64,000 nucleotides of DNA from an uncultured Acidiferrobacteraceae bacterium (lineage in GTDB: Bacteria > Pseudomonadota > Gammaproteobacteria > Acidiferrobacterales > SZUA-150): contig CAJVXY010000010.1 of assembly GCA_913009895.1 (NCBI GenBank), positions 1 to 64,000 of the forward strand, given 5' to 3'. The number at the start of each line of letters is the position of its first letter. The first letter of the stretch is position 1. The notes under the pieces were generated by a model. It had not been told where the DNA came from. It did no database searches and was given only the letters and a program-made list of their open reading frames with translations. Of the stretch, positions 18,029 to 25,553 are shown piece by piece. The position numbers and the translations under genes were made by a program.

Positions 18029-18730
18029 TTAATTATTACCGTTAATAATCTTTTTTAACCAAATACTAATATCCCGAATCTCATCAGCACTAACCGTGTG
18101 GGCAACAGGATACTGGTGCCATTCTATTTCGTAGCCTGCTTGTTCCATTTTTTCTTTTGAGGTCTTGCCTATGGCAATGGGTATCGTGGTGTCCTGTAAT
18201 CCATGGGCCATAAAAAAGGGAATGGTTTTATTGGCTGGCGCCATTTCATCGGCCAATGTTTCCGGCATGGGCTGGTAAGTAGACAAGGCCATGATGCCAC
18301 CCAGGGGCTGGGCATATCTCAATCCCGCATACAAGATTATGGCGCCGCCCTGGGAAAAACCGGCCAGGACTATATGATTTGCGGGCATACCGCTGGCAAC
18401 TTCCTGGTCAACCAACGCCACCAATTGTTTTGCGGATTCCTTAATATGGTTTTCGTTGCCCTTAAAAGTTTCGGCGCCAACGTCACCGGTAAAATAAATA
18501 TCGTACCAGGCGCGCATTTCCATTCCGCCATTGATTGTGACCGGTCGCTTTGGTGCGTGCGGGAAAATAAACCGAATATTTGGTGACTGGCCCAGCTTGA
18601 GCTCGGGCACAATAGGCTCAAAGTCATGGCCGTCAGCGCCGAGCCCATGCAGCCAGATCACGGTAAATTCAGGCTGGGGCCCCGTTTCAATCTTAACGCT
18701 TGGCAATAGATCTGGTAATGAATCTGTCAT
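18029..18730 (-). CDS. Carboxylesterase / phospholipase family alpha/beta hydrolase
   Basis: 233 residues with the full serine-hydrolase set: oxyanion region WLHGLGADGHDFEPIVPEL, nucleophile GFSQGGAI, Asp in HGLQDTTIP and His in YPVAHTVS. IFPHAPKRPVTINGGMEMRA and WYDIYF are typical of the EstB/acyl-protein-thioesterase-like group. The natural substrate is not known. Its ATG overlaps the stop of a short upstream ORF by an ATGA. Confidence 0.92.
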   Translation of the reverse strand: MTDSLPDLLPSVKIETGPQPEFTVIWLHGLGADGHDFEPIVPELKLGQSPNIRFIFPHAPKRPVTINGGMEMRAWYDIYFTGDVGAETFKGNENHIKESAKQLVALVDQEVASGMPANHIVLAGFSQGGAIILYAGLRYAQPLGGIMALSTYQPMPETLADEMAPANKTIPFFMAHGLQDTTIPIAIGKTSKEKMEQAGYEIEWHQYPVAHTVSADEIRDISIWLKKIINGNN

Positions 18731-18912
18731 TTTGTCTGGAATTCCTCATTAAGGTGCCCTTCTTTGGCAAAAAAAATAACTAAATCAGTCAGGCCCACGG
18801 GAAATAACGCTGATTTTTCAGTGACAAAGCTAACTATATCGCAGGCTGAATTACTGGCACGAACTGTGCAAGGTATATTACATATCACATAGACAAACAA
18901 CTTATCCGACAT
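18727..18912 (-). CDS. Doubtful small ORF coupled to the esterase gene
   Basis: ATG at 18912 opens a 61-residue frame whose TGA overlaps the esterase ATG. It has no SD of its own at the right distance. A strong AGGAGGAG lies 21 bases further upstream before ATG ACT TAA in the same frame, so the longer reading frame is broken by a stop after two codons. Either a decayed gene or chance. No homology recognised. Confidence 0.22.
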   Translation of the reverse strand: MSDKLFVYVICNIPCTVRASNSACDIVSFVTEKSALFPVGLTDLVIFFAKEGHLNEEFQTK

Positions 18913-18985
18913 TGTTGTTTTTTCTTAAGTCATCTCCTCCTGTAACAAGGATTTTTGGCGCCTCCCCCGGGGCGCCGCTTTTTTT
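18886..18985 (+). ncRNA. Candidate small RNA ending at an orphan terminator
   Basis: A strong plus-strand terminator (18957-18985) lies between two minus-strand genes, with no plus-strand gene before it. A weak promoter (TTACTG at 18851, TATATT at 18874, 17-base spacing) would start a ~100-base RNA. It would carry CTCCTCC, complementary to a Shine-Dalgarno sequence, near 18934. The same bases are also the minus-strand SD of the broken small ORF, so the seed may be coincidental. Confidence 0.3.
18957..18985 (+). terminator. Intrinsic terminator on the plus strand with no plus-strand gene
   Basis: GGCGCC-TCCCCCGG-GGCGCC followed by GC and seven T. On the minus strand the hairpin is followed by A, so it does not work as a queD terminator. 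Confidence 0.7.
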
Positions 18986-19340
18986 ATTCTCCGCTATAAC
19001 TACAGGCTGCGGTACATGTCTCGTTTACTTTAATTTTTGATAACAGGGGCAGATCTGGTTTCAGCCGTACCCAGATCCATTTGGCCAGATTTTCGCTGGT
19101 TGGATTCTCCAATCCTGCCACTTCATTAAGATAATGGTGATCTAACTGTTCGTACAGGGGTTTAAAGGCTGCGCTAAGATCGGCAAAATCCATTATCCAG
19201 CCAGTTTCCTCTCCTACCGGACCACTGACAACAATTTCAACGCGAAAGGAATGGCCATGCAAAGACCGACACTTGTGGCCTTCCGGTACATTGGGTAAAT
19301 GATGGGCCGCTTCGATGTAAAATTTTTTACTGATTTCCAT
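18984..19340 (-). CDS. queD: 6-carboxy-5,6,7,8-tetrahydropterin synthase (QueD)
   Basis: Converts dihydroneopterin triphosphate to 6-carboxy-tetrahydropterin in queuosine (tRNA wobble) synthesis. The ATG at 19340 ([16 protein letters not shown]) matches the family start. Zinc ligands are His in EAAHHL and LHGHSF; the catalytic Cys is in [40 protein letters not shown] and ETCTAACSY follow. 118 residues. No other queuosine gene is nearby; divergent from the sulfurtransferase gene. Confidence 0.95.
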   Translation of the reverse strand: MEISKKFYIEAAHHLPNVPEGHKCRSLHGHSFRVEIVVSGPVGEETGWIMDFADLSAAFKPLYEQLDHHYLNEVAGLENPTSENLAKWIWVRLKPDLPLLSKIKVNETCTAACSYSGE

Positions 19341-19423
19341 GGGGTTGTATTCTAGCATACAGATTCCCGTCACCTGGCAACATGGTTACAATAGGCCTTC
19401 GTAAACAACCCAAACTGAGACAA

Positions 19424-20251
19424 ATGAATACAAGTAAACAATGGCCCGCAATTATTGAGCCTGAATTTCTGGCCGACAACCTTGATCAACAGGATTTAAT
19501 TATTATTGATTTATGTAAACAGGATATTTATACCCAGTCCCATGTGCCTGGTGCAATCCATCTTGAATATGGCGAGATTCTTGAGCATAACAAACCAGCC
19601 ATGGGCCTGTTGCCCGATGCAGACACCTTGTCAAAGGTGATGTCGAAAATCGGGCTGAGTAATGAAAAGAAAGTCATTGCCTATGATGATGAAGGTGGCG
19701 GCAAGGCCGGCCGTTTTCTGTGGACCCTGGACGTGCTGGGTTTTCACAATCACTGCCTGGTTAATGGCGGCCTCCATGCCTGGACTGCTGCCCAACTGCC
19801 GGTTGAATCCGGTGCCGGTACAGCGCCTGAGGCCAGCGACTATCATGCCCAAATAAGCCGGGACCATGTCAGCGCGGACAAGGAATATATCGAGTCCCGG
19901 TTAGGCAATGAACAGGTTTGTTTACTGGATACCCGGTCACCAGAGGAATTCAACGGTGTAAAAAACTTTGCTGCCAGGCCGGGGCATATTCCGGGCGCAG
20001 TCAATTACAATTGGCTGGAAGCTATGGATCAGAATAATGCCCTGCGACTGAAACCGGCATCAGTAATTGAGCAGGCCCTCGAATCCCTGGGCGCCATTAA
20101 AGAAAAAGAAATTATTTGTTATTGCCAGACCCATCATCGATCTTCTTTTATATACATTGTACTCAAACACCTGGGTTACGAACATGTCCGGGGTTACCCG
20201 GGTGCCTGGTCAGAATGGGGCAATTTACCTGATACGCCAATTGAATTGTGA
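19424..20251 (+). CDS. Two-domain rhodanese sulfurtransferase
   Basis: 275 residues from the ATG at 19424, which has GAG a few bases before it; an in-frame ATG 14 codons earlier gives a tail atypical of the family. Two rhodanese folds: an inactive N-terminal one (DLCKQDIYTQSHVPGAIHLE) and a catalytic one (LLDTRSPEEFNG, RPGHIPGAVNYNW) with the active-site loop YCQTHHRSSF; the Cys carries the persulfide. Family members transfer sulfur from thiosulfate or mercaptopyruvate to cyanide or other acceptors; the donor here is not determined. Confidence 0.88.
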   Translation: MNTSKQWPAIIEPEFLADNLDQQDLIIIDLCKQDIYTQSHVPGAIHLEYGEILEHNKPAMGLLPDADTLSKVMSKIGLSNEKKVIAYDDEGGGKAGRFLWTLDVLGFHNHCLVNGGLHAWTAAQLPVESGAGTAPEASDYHAQISRDHVSADKEYIESRLGNEQVCLLDTRSPEEFNGVKNFAARPGHIPGAVNYNWLEAMDQNNALRLKPASVIEQALESLGAIKEKEIICYCQTHHRSSFIYIVLKHLGYEHVRGYPGAWSEWGNLPDTPIEL

Positions 20252-20586
20252 GTTTGGCTAGGGCTCATAATCAAGAGCTGGATTCCGGATCGTGGGCCCT
20301 TGGCCCGTGTCCGGAATGACGGGGTGTTAGTGGAGGGAGATGGTATCTACAAGTCCTCGTGCCATCCTTGCATAAGGATCAAACCCTGGATGACCGCCAG
20401 GGGAGGGCCGCCCTCACGCTGCCGCAACTACCTGGCCCAGCTTCCAGTGCTGTGTTTTCCCTAAAAACTCATGCTTCCCCCGAAATATTGCGAAAAATCA
20501 ACTTATTAAACCGGTACCGACAAGCCCTTGGGCACGATCATTGCATAATTAACATAAAGTAACGCTTGATAGGGGGCTCATCGGAT
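20252..20586. other. Intergenic region with an inverted repeat
   Basis: 20282-20317 folds as ATTCCGGA ... TCCGGAAT with an inner GGGCC/GGCCC, then GACGGGG; it has no T-run, so it is a repeat hairpin rather than a clear terminator. The rest (20340-20586) is GC-richer, with no convincing gene. Confidence 0.5.
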
Positions 20587-21432
20587 ATGACCGATGCCGA
20601 AAAAATAGAAACATCACAAGATACACTAACGACTTACCAGGCCAAGGCCTGCCAGACCGTTCGTGTATGGTCGGTTTATATGACATTTTACGCCGTTGCG
20701 GTAATGCTGGTTGTCGTGACCCTTCGCAGCGATCAAAGTGGAATTCAAAACCTTTTGCTTAAATTGGCCAAAGATCCGGCGGTTTGGGGCATGGTATTAA
20801 TGCCGCCGTTGTTTATGATGTTTTTGAGATGGTCAGCACTGGAATTGGTTACCCAGTTGTTTGGTGCCGAACTCGATTCCGAACTTGATTCAGGACTCGA
20901 CCGGCCTTCAATCGAGCAGGCCATATTTGTAGACGCTGAATCGTTGACAGATGCTGGTTCGATGATAGACACCGACTTGCTGGCAAAACCAGTCGTAACC
21001 AAAGAATCTTTTGATCTGTATTCCTTGCTCCAGAATATGGTTGATGACCGCAGCGCCACTGCCCGGGACAAAGGTATTCAATTTTCTCTGGAGATTCGCG
21101 ACGATGTGCCGGTCAGGGTTGCAGGTCAGCCAACTATACTGGCAAGTGTGCTCAATGAATTACTGGATTGTGCCCTGAAACATGCCGGGCCCAGTGAAAT
21201 CTATATCAGCGCCAAGGTACTGGAACGGGCCCATGGTGAGTTGCTGCTGCGTTTTGAAGTAGGCGACTCCGGCACTGGCGATGGCATCTCCAGTGAACAT
21301 TTAAATCATTGCCGTGGCTTACTTGCATCTGTGAACGGACAAATCAGCGAACACCATAAAGAAGGACAGGGCCATACCGTCTGGTTTACGATTATGATAA
21401 GAAAAGTGCATAAAAAAACAGCAGCAGCCTGA
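20587..21432 (+). CDS. Membrane protein with a lone histidine-kinase-like ATPase domain
   Basis: 281 residues from the ATG at 20587. Two membrane helices near the N-terminus (about residues 22-46 and 66-84 region) are followed by a linker and an HATPase_c fold: N-box-like ELLDCALKHAGPSEIYI, G1-like GDSGTGDGIS and G2-like GQGHTVWFTI. The HisKA dimerisation domain with the phospho-His is missing, and the ATP lid looks short. It may be an anti-sigma-type kinase, a kinase partner, or an inactive sensor. No response regulator is adjacent. Confidence 0.75.
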   Translation: MTDAEKIETSQDTLTTYQAKACQTVRVWSVYMTFYAVAVMLVVVTLRSDQSGIQNLLLKLAKDPAVWGMVLMPPLFMMFLRWSALELVTQLFGAELDSELDSGLDRPSIEQAIFVDAESLTDAGSMIDTDLLAKPVVTKESFDLYSLLQNMVDDRSATARDKGIQFSLEIRDDVPVRVAGQPTILASVLNELLDCALKHAGPSEIYISAKVLERAHGELLLRFEVGDSGTGDGISSEHLNHCRGLLASVNGQISEHHKEGQGHTVWFTIMIRKVHKKTAAA

Positions 21433-21438
21433 CCAGGT

Positions 21439-22629
21439 TCACCCCTGTTCGTCTAAAAATTTTTTAATCCTGGCGACACCTTTTTTTAAATTCTCAACGG
21501 TATTAGCATAAGAGAAACGAACATGGTGACTGGCGCCATAAGCACCAAAATCTTTACCTGGTGTCACCGCAACCCCCGCCTCGTTCAGCAATGCCTCACA
21601 AAATTGTTCGCTGTTTTTGGTAAAACTGCTGACATCGCAATAAACGTAAAAAGCACCGTCAGGAATTACAGGAATTTTGAAACCCAAACGCTTAAGGGCA
21701 GGACACAAATAATCCCGTCTTTGCCGAAACTGGTCTCGTCGCAATATAAACTCCGCCTGGACATCTTTTGTGAATGCGGCCAATGCTGCATACTGGGCAA
21801 TGGTGGGTGCGGCCAGGAAAAAATTCTGGGCCAGCTTTTCGATAGCCGGTAGTGTTTGCCCGGGTGCCACCAGCCAACCGAGTCGCCAACCTGTCATGCC
21901 GTAGTATTTTGAAAAACTGTTAATGACAAACACCTCACAATCCAGCGCCAAAGCGCTTACTGGCGCACTTATAGGCTCGGCCTCATAGGTAAGACCATGG
22001 TAAATCTCATCCACAATCAAGACCCCACCCCGTGCCTTGACCACGGCCGCAATGGCCCTGAGTTCCTGGTCGGGAATGAGTGTGCCCGCAGGATTTGATG
22101 GGCTGGCCAGTAATACGGCGACAGTTTTAGCGGTCCAGTTGGCTGCGACCATTGTGGCTGTTAATTGGTAAGCACTGTCGGCATTCACGGGCACTGATAC
22201 GGCCTTACCCTCAAACAAACGAACAAAATGGCGATTACACGGGTAAGTAGGATCGCTCATAATCACTTCAGCGCCGGGATTAATGAGAGCACTGCAAACC
22301 AGCTGCAGGGCGCCGCTGGCCCCCGGGGTAACCACTACCCTGGAAGCAGGCAGCTCCAGAGAATGGCCTTCGACATAACCCTTGGCATAGTTTAGCGCGA
22401 TCGCTTCACGCAGGGCGGGCAATCCCAGGGCAGGCGTATACTTGGTCTTGCCCGCCTCAAGGGCCGCTATACCGGCCTGGACAATGCCCGGGGCCGTTGG
22501 AAAATCGGGCTCACCTATTTCCATGTGAATGATTGATTTGCCCTCGGCCTCAAGCTGTCGTGCCCGGGCTAGCAAGGCCATTACATGAAATGGCTCAATA
22601 TCCTGAAGCCGGTCAGCAATTCTGCTCAC
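21439..22629 (-). CDS. PLP-dependent class I/II aminotransferase
   Basis: 396 residues of the aspartate-aminotransferase fold. MEIGEPDFPTAP, SDPTYPCNRHFV, ASPSNPAGT, the PLP-lysine motif SFSKYYGMTGWRLGW and the terminal Arg region HHVRFSYAN are all present. Substrates cannot be assigned; the family includes aspartate, alanine and aromatic aminotransferases. It begins with GTG overlapping the TGA of the upstream phosphatase gene (GTGA), so the two are coupled. Confidence 0.9.
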   Translation of the reverse strand: MSRIADRLQDIEPFHVMALLARARQLEAEGKSIIHMEIGEPDFPTAPGIVQAGIAALEAGKTKYTPALGLPALREAIALNYAKGYVEGHSLELPASRVVVTPGASGALQLVCSALINPGAEVIMSDPTYPCNRHFVRLFEGKAVSVPVNADSAYQLTATMVAANWTAKTVAVLLASPSNPAGTLIPDQELRAIAAVVKARGGVLIVDEIYHGLTYEAEPISAPVSALALDCEVFVINSFSKYYGMTGWRLGWLVAPGQTLPAIEKLAQNFFLAAPTIAQYAALAAFTKDVQAEFILRRDQFRQRRDYLCPALKRLGFKIPVIPDGAFYVYCDVSSFTKNSEQFCEALLNEAGVAVTPGKDFGAYGASHHVRFSYANTVENLKKGVARIKKFLDEQG

Positions 22630-23393
22630 GAACTAGCCTGATGAAGCCGTTGCAATAACGACAAATCCAGGTAATTGGCGCCATTGACGGGTGTTTGTGA
22701 GAGTACCGAAAAAGGCTGATCTGGCTCGCCCATTTGATCCAGGACAATGACCGCATGTTCGAAGTTATGGTCTTTGGTATAGCCATTTACGGTTATGACG
22801 GTTGGCAGTCCGGCGCCGAGCGAGGATTTGATGCCATTTTCAGAGTCCTCAAAGGCCAGGCAGTTGGCAGGCTGAATATCCATTTGCTTGAGCACATAGT
22901 CATAAATATCGGCGGCGGGTTTTTTGGCCGCGACAATGTCGCCGGCGCCGATGACCTCAAACCAGGATTCCGCCTCAGGGGAGATGGCATTACGCAACAA
23001 GGCACTGACATTGGCCGGTGTCGTAGTGGTGGCAATGGCCAATCGCAGGCCGGCAGCCCGTGCTTCCTGCAACAAGCGCAACACGCCTGGTCTTAAGGGA
23101 ATCCGGCCCTGATCAAGCAAATCAGTGTAATAACGGGTTTTACTGGCATGGAGCTGGATGACCATTTCGTCAAAATCCGCAGGTTTTTGATAGTCGGGCC
23201 GAAACTCATCTACATAATGTTTCATACGCTCCTTGCCGCCGGTGACAGCCAGCAATTTGCCATAAAGTGCTTCATCCCAGTGCCAATCCAGCCCAGCCGC
23301 TGAAAAAGCCGAATTAAATGCAACCCGGTGGCCATCCTTTTCAGTATCCGCCAGGGTGCCGTCGATATCGAAAATTAATGATTCTAAAGACAT
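22626..23393 (-). CDS. cbbY: CbbY-like HAD-family sugar-phosphate phosphatase
   Basis: 255 residues. HAD motif I is FDIDGTLADTE; the cap region GLDWHWDEALYGKLLAVTGG followed by KERM resembles CbbY, which removes xylulose-1,5-bisphosphate, a RuBisCO inhibitor. Motif II is IATTTTPANV, motif III the Lys in VAAKKPAADIY, and motif IV FEDSENGIKS. Similar enzymes occur outside RuBisCO operons, so the symbol is a best guess. It is coupled to the aminotransferase gene and divergent from dksA. Confidence 0.75.
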   Translation of the reverse strand: MSLESLIFDIDGTLADTEKDGHRVAFNSAFSAAGLDWHWDEALYGKLLAVTGGKERMKHYVDEFRPDYQKPADFDEMVIQLHASKTRYYTDLLDQGRIPLRPGVLRLLQEARAAGLRLAIATTTTPANVSALLRNAISPEAESWFEVIGAGDIVAAKKPAADIYDYVLKQMDIQPANCLAFEDSENGIKSSLGAGLPTVITVNGYTKDHNFEHAVIVLDQMGEPDQPFSVLSQTPVNGANYLDLSLLQRLHQASS

Positions 23394-23450
23394 TATTTTC
23401 CCTTAATTTATAGTGTTATTTAATCGGTTTATCTACCACTAAAGCATTTG

Positions 23451-23479
23451 TTGCGTGAATCTATGCTTTCTCGTATAGT
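23451..23479 (+). promoter_or_regulatory. Probable dksA promoter with GC-rich discriminator
   Basis: TTGCGT and TATAGT are exactly 17 bases apart and are followed by TGCGCGC, a GC-rich discriminator of the kind found at promoters inhibited by ppGpp/DksA. This would fit negative autoregulation of dksA. Confidence 0.6.
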
Positions 23480-23547
23480 TGCGCGCTTCATTTCGGGCCA
23501 CCAAGCCTTTTTATACAGATTATTGAGATTGCGCAGGAGTTTATAAC

Positions 23548-23991
23548 ATGCCGGCAAAAAAACAGAAGGAACAGGCTCTGGTTCTGATCCATGGCATTAA
23601 GCCTTATACAGAAAAAAAGGGCGAAAAGTTCATGGGCAAGAAGCAGCAAAAGCACTTCCGGGCTGTACTTGAAGCATGGAAAACTGAATTAAGTACCGAG
23701 ATTACCAAAACTGTCACTGAGCTTCGGGAAGAACATGAGAATCACCCGGATCCCAATGATCGCGCCAGCCAGGAGACAGATATGTCTCTGGAGTTACGGA
23801 GCCGGGATCGTGAAGGAAAACTAATCAAAAAAATTGAAGAGGCAATACTCCGTATCGACAATGGAGAATACGGGTATTGTGAGACCTGTGGCGTCGATAT
23901 TGGTGTTCAGCGCCTGGAAGCCCGCCCGACTGCCGATCAATGTATTGACTGCAAAACACTATCTGAAATTCGCGAAAGACAAATGAGCTAA
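23548..23991 (+). CDS. dksA: RNA polymerase-binding transcription factor DksA
   Basis: 147 residues that resemble E. coli DksA along the whole length. It enters the RNA polymerase secondary channel and works with ppGpp. The coiled-coil tip acids are in DPNDRASQE, the helix SLELRSRDREGKLIKKIEE follows, and the zinc finger is GYCETCGVDIG ... QCIDCK. It is followed by a strong terminator, so it is probably transcribed alone. In E. coli gluQ comes next; here two other genes and a MITE intervene. Confidence 0.97.
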   Translation: MPAKKQKEQALVLIHGIKPYTEKKGEKFMGKKQQKHFRAVLEAWKTELSTEITKTVTELREEHENHPDPNDRASQETDMSLELRSRDREGKLIKKIEEAILRIDNGEYGYCETCGVDIGVQRLEARPTADQCIDCKTLSEIRERQMS

Positions 23992-24016
23992 GCAGGATTT
24001 CAGCGCTGTGACCTGG

Positions 24017-24050
24017 AAAAGGGCATCGATTTATTCGACGCCCTTTTTTT
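24017..24050 (+). terminator. Rho-independent terminator of dksA
   Basis: AAAAGGGCATCGA ... TCGACGCCCTTTTTTT: a long stem with a short AT loop and a T-run, 26 bases after the stop. Confidence 0.88.
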
Positions 24051-24109
24051 ATATTTACGTTATAGTGGCCAGGTATTTAAACCGAAATAAAAAATAACGA
24101 GAGATTAAA

Positions 24110-25426
24110 TTGTCCTCACTCATAATTAGAAATGCCCGCATCGCAAATTCTGACGGCAGCCTGGTTGATGGTGATATTTATTGCGTCGATCATCGCATTG
24201 AAAAAATCGCTGCCAGTATTGATAAAAATGCCAAATCCGAAATTGACGCCGCTGGCCTGACCCTGTTACCCGGCGCCATTGATCCACAGGTGCATTTTCG
24301 GGAACCGGGTAATGAGCACAAGGAAGACCTGGGGACAGGCTCAAGGGCTGCCGTCCGGGGTGGTGTCACCAGTTTCCTGGAGATGCCCAACACCTCGCCC
24401 AGCACCACAAACCAGGCCGCCCTGGATGAAAAACTGGCCCGTGCTGCCACCAAATCTGTGGCCAACTACGGATTCTTTATTGGTGCCACACCGAACAACC
24501 TGGATGCCCTGAATACGGTTAGCCCGGCCTGTGGCATAAAAATATTCATGGGCTCCAGTACTGGCAGTTTGCTGGTTAATGAAGAAAAAGATCTTGATCG
24601 TATTTTTGGTAACGGTGATCGTTTAATCGCGGTCCATGCCGAAGATGAGGCCAGGATTAATGCCCGCAAGGCCAAGTTTGCGGGCCGAACTGACCCGGCA
24701 GCCCATTCAGAAATTCGAGACAACGAAGTCGCACGGCTTGCCACAGAGCTGGCACTTAAATTATCAAAAAAATATCAAAGACGGCTCCACATTTTGCATT
24801 TGTCCACTAAAGAAGAAGTGGCCATGTTACGTGCCGATAAACCGGACTGGGTAACAGCAGAAGTCATCCCCAATCACTTGTTGCTCAACGTAAATGACTA
24901 CAAAAAACTAGGCGCCTTTGTCCAGATGAATCCGCCCATCAGGCAGCCGGAAGATAACGAGGCGCTCTGGGCCGGTTTGCACGATGGCATAATTGATATT
25001 ATTGCCACGGATCACGCGCCCCATACCCTTGAAGAAAAAAAATTACCCTATCCAGAGACCCCATCAGGCATGCCTGGTGTCGAAACCTCCCTGCCCCTGT
25101 TATTGACTGAAATGAAATCCGGTCGCTGTACCCTGGCCGAGGTCCTAAAATGGATGTGTTACGGGCCAGCCCAGTGTTACCGCATACCCAACAAGGGCAA
25201 GATACTGGAAGGCTGGGATGCCGACCTGGCGCTGGTAGACCTTGACAAAAGTCACCCGGTTCTCAATGAAGAAGTATTTACGAAATCTGGCTGGTCGGCC
25301 TATGCCGGGCGTGAACTGACCGGTTGGCCACAACACACCATCGTCGGCGGCCAAATTGTCTTCAGTAAAGGCAAAATAATTGAAGGGGTGCTTGGGCGTC
25401 CGCTCAGTTATGACGTAAAAAATTAG
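24110..25426 (+). CDS. pyrC: Dihydroorotase
   Basis: Cyclises carbamoyl-aspartate to dihydroorotate in pyrimidine synthesis. 438 residues of the amidohydrolase fold, starting with TTG at 24110 (GAGAG nearby). The metal-site motif reads DPQVHFREPG, with Gln in place of the first His of the common HVHxREPG; this variant is known to me from a dihydroorotase subgroup. Further motifs: FLEMPNTSPST, IKIFMGSSTGSLLV, LHILHLSTKEE, IATDHAPHTLEEK. A dihydropyrimidinase-like role is less likely. It stands between dksA and a GGDEF regulator. Confidence 0.85.
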   Translation: MSSLIIRNARIANSDGSLVDGDIYCVDHRIEKIAASIDKNAKSEIDAAGLTLLPGAIDPQVHFREPGNEHKEDLGTGSRAAVRGGVTSFLEMPNTSPSTTNQAALDEKLARAATKSVANYGFFIGATPNNLDALNTVSPACGIKIFMGSSTGSLLVNEEKDLDRIFGNGDRLIAVHAEDEARINARKAKFAGRTDPAAHSEIRDNEVARLATELALKLSKKYQRRLHILHLSTKEEVAMLRADKPDWVTAEVIPNHLLLNVNDYKKLGAFVQMNPPIRQPEDNEALWAGLHDGIIDIIATDHAPHTLEEKKLPYPETPSGMPGVETSLPLLLTEMKSGRCTLAEVLKWMCYGPAQCYRIPNKGKILEGWDADLALVDLDKSHPVLNEEVFTKSGWSAYAGRELTGWPQHTIVGGQIVFSKGKIIEGVLGRPLSYDVKN

Positions 25427-25553
25427 CGAATCCTGCTTTCCCAAGGCCCAATTCTGGGCTATGTTTGTGATTAATAAGTTAAAAAATATTGTTGACTGAC
25501 TCAAAAAAGACGTTGCAGTTAATGGGCTTGTCCTCAAATTAAAAAGCAGACAA

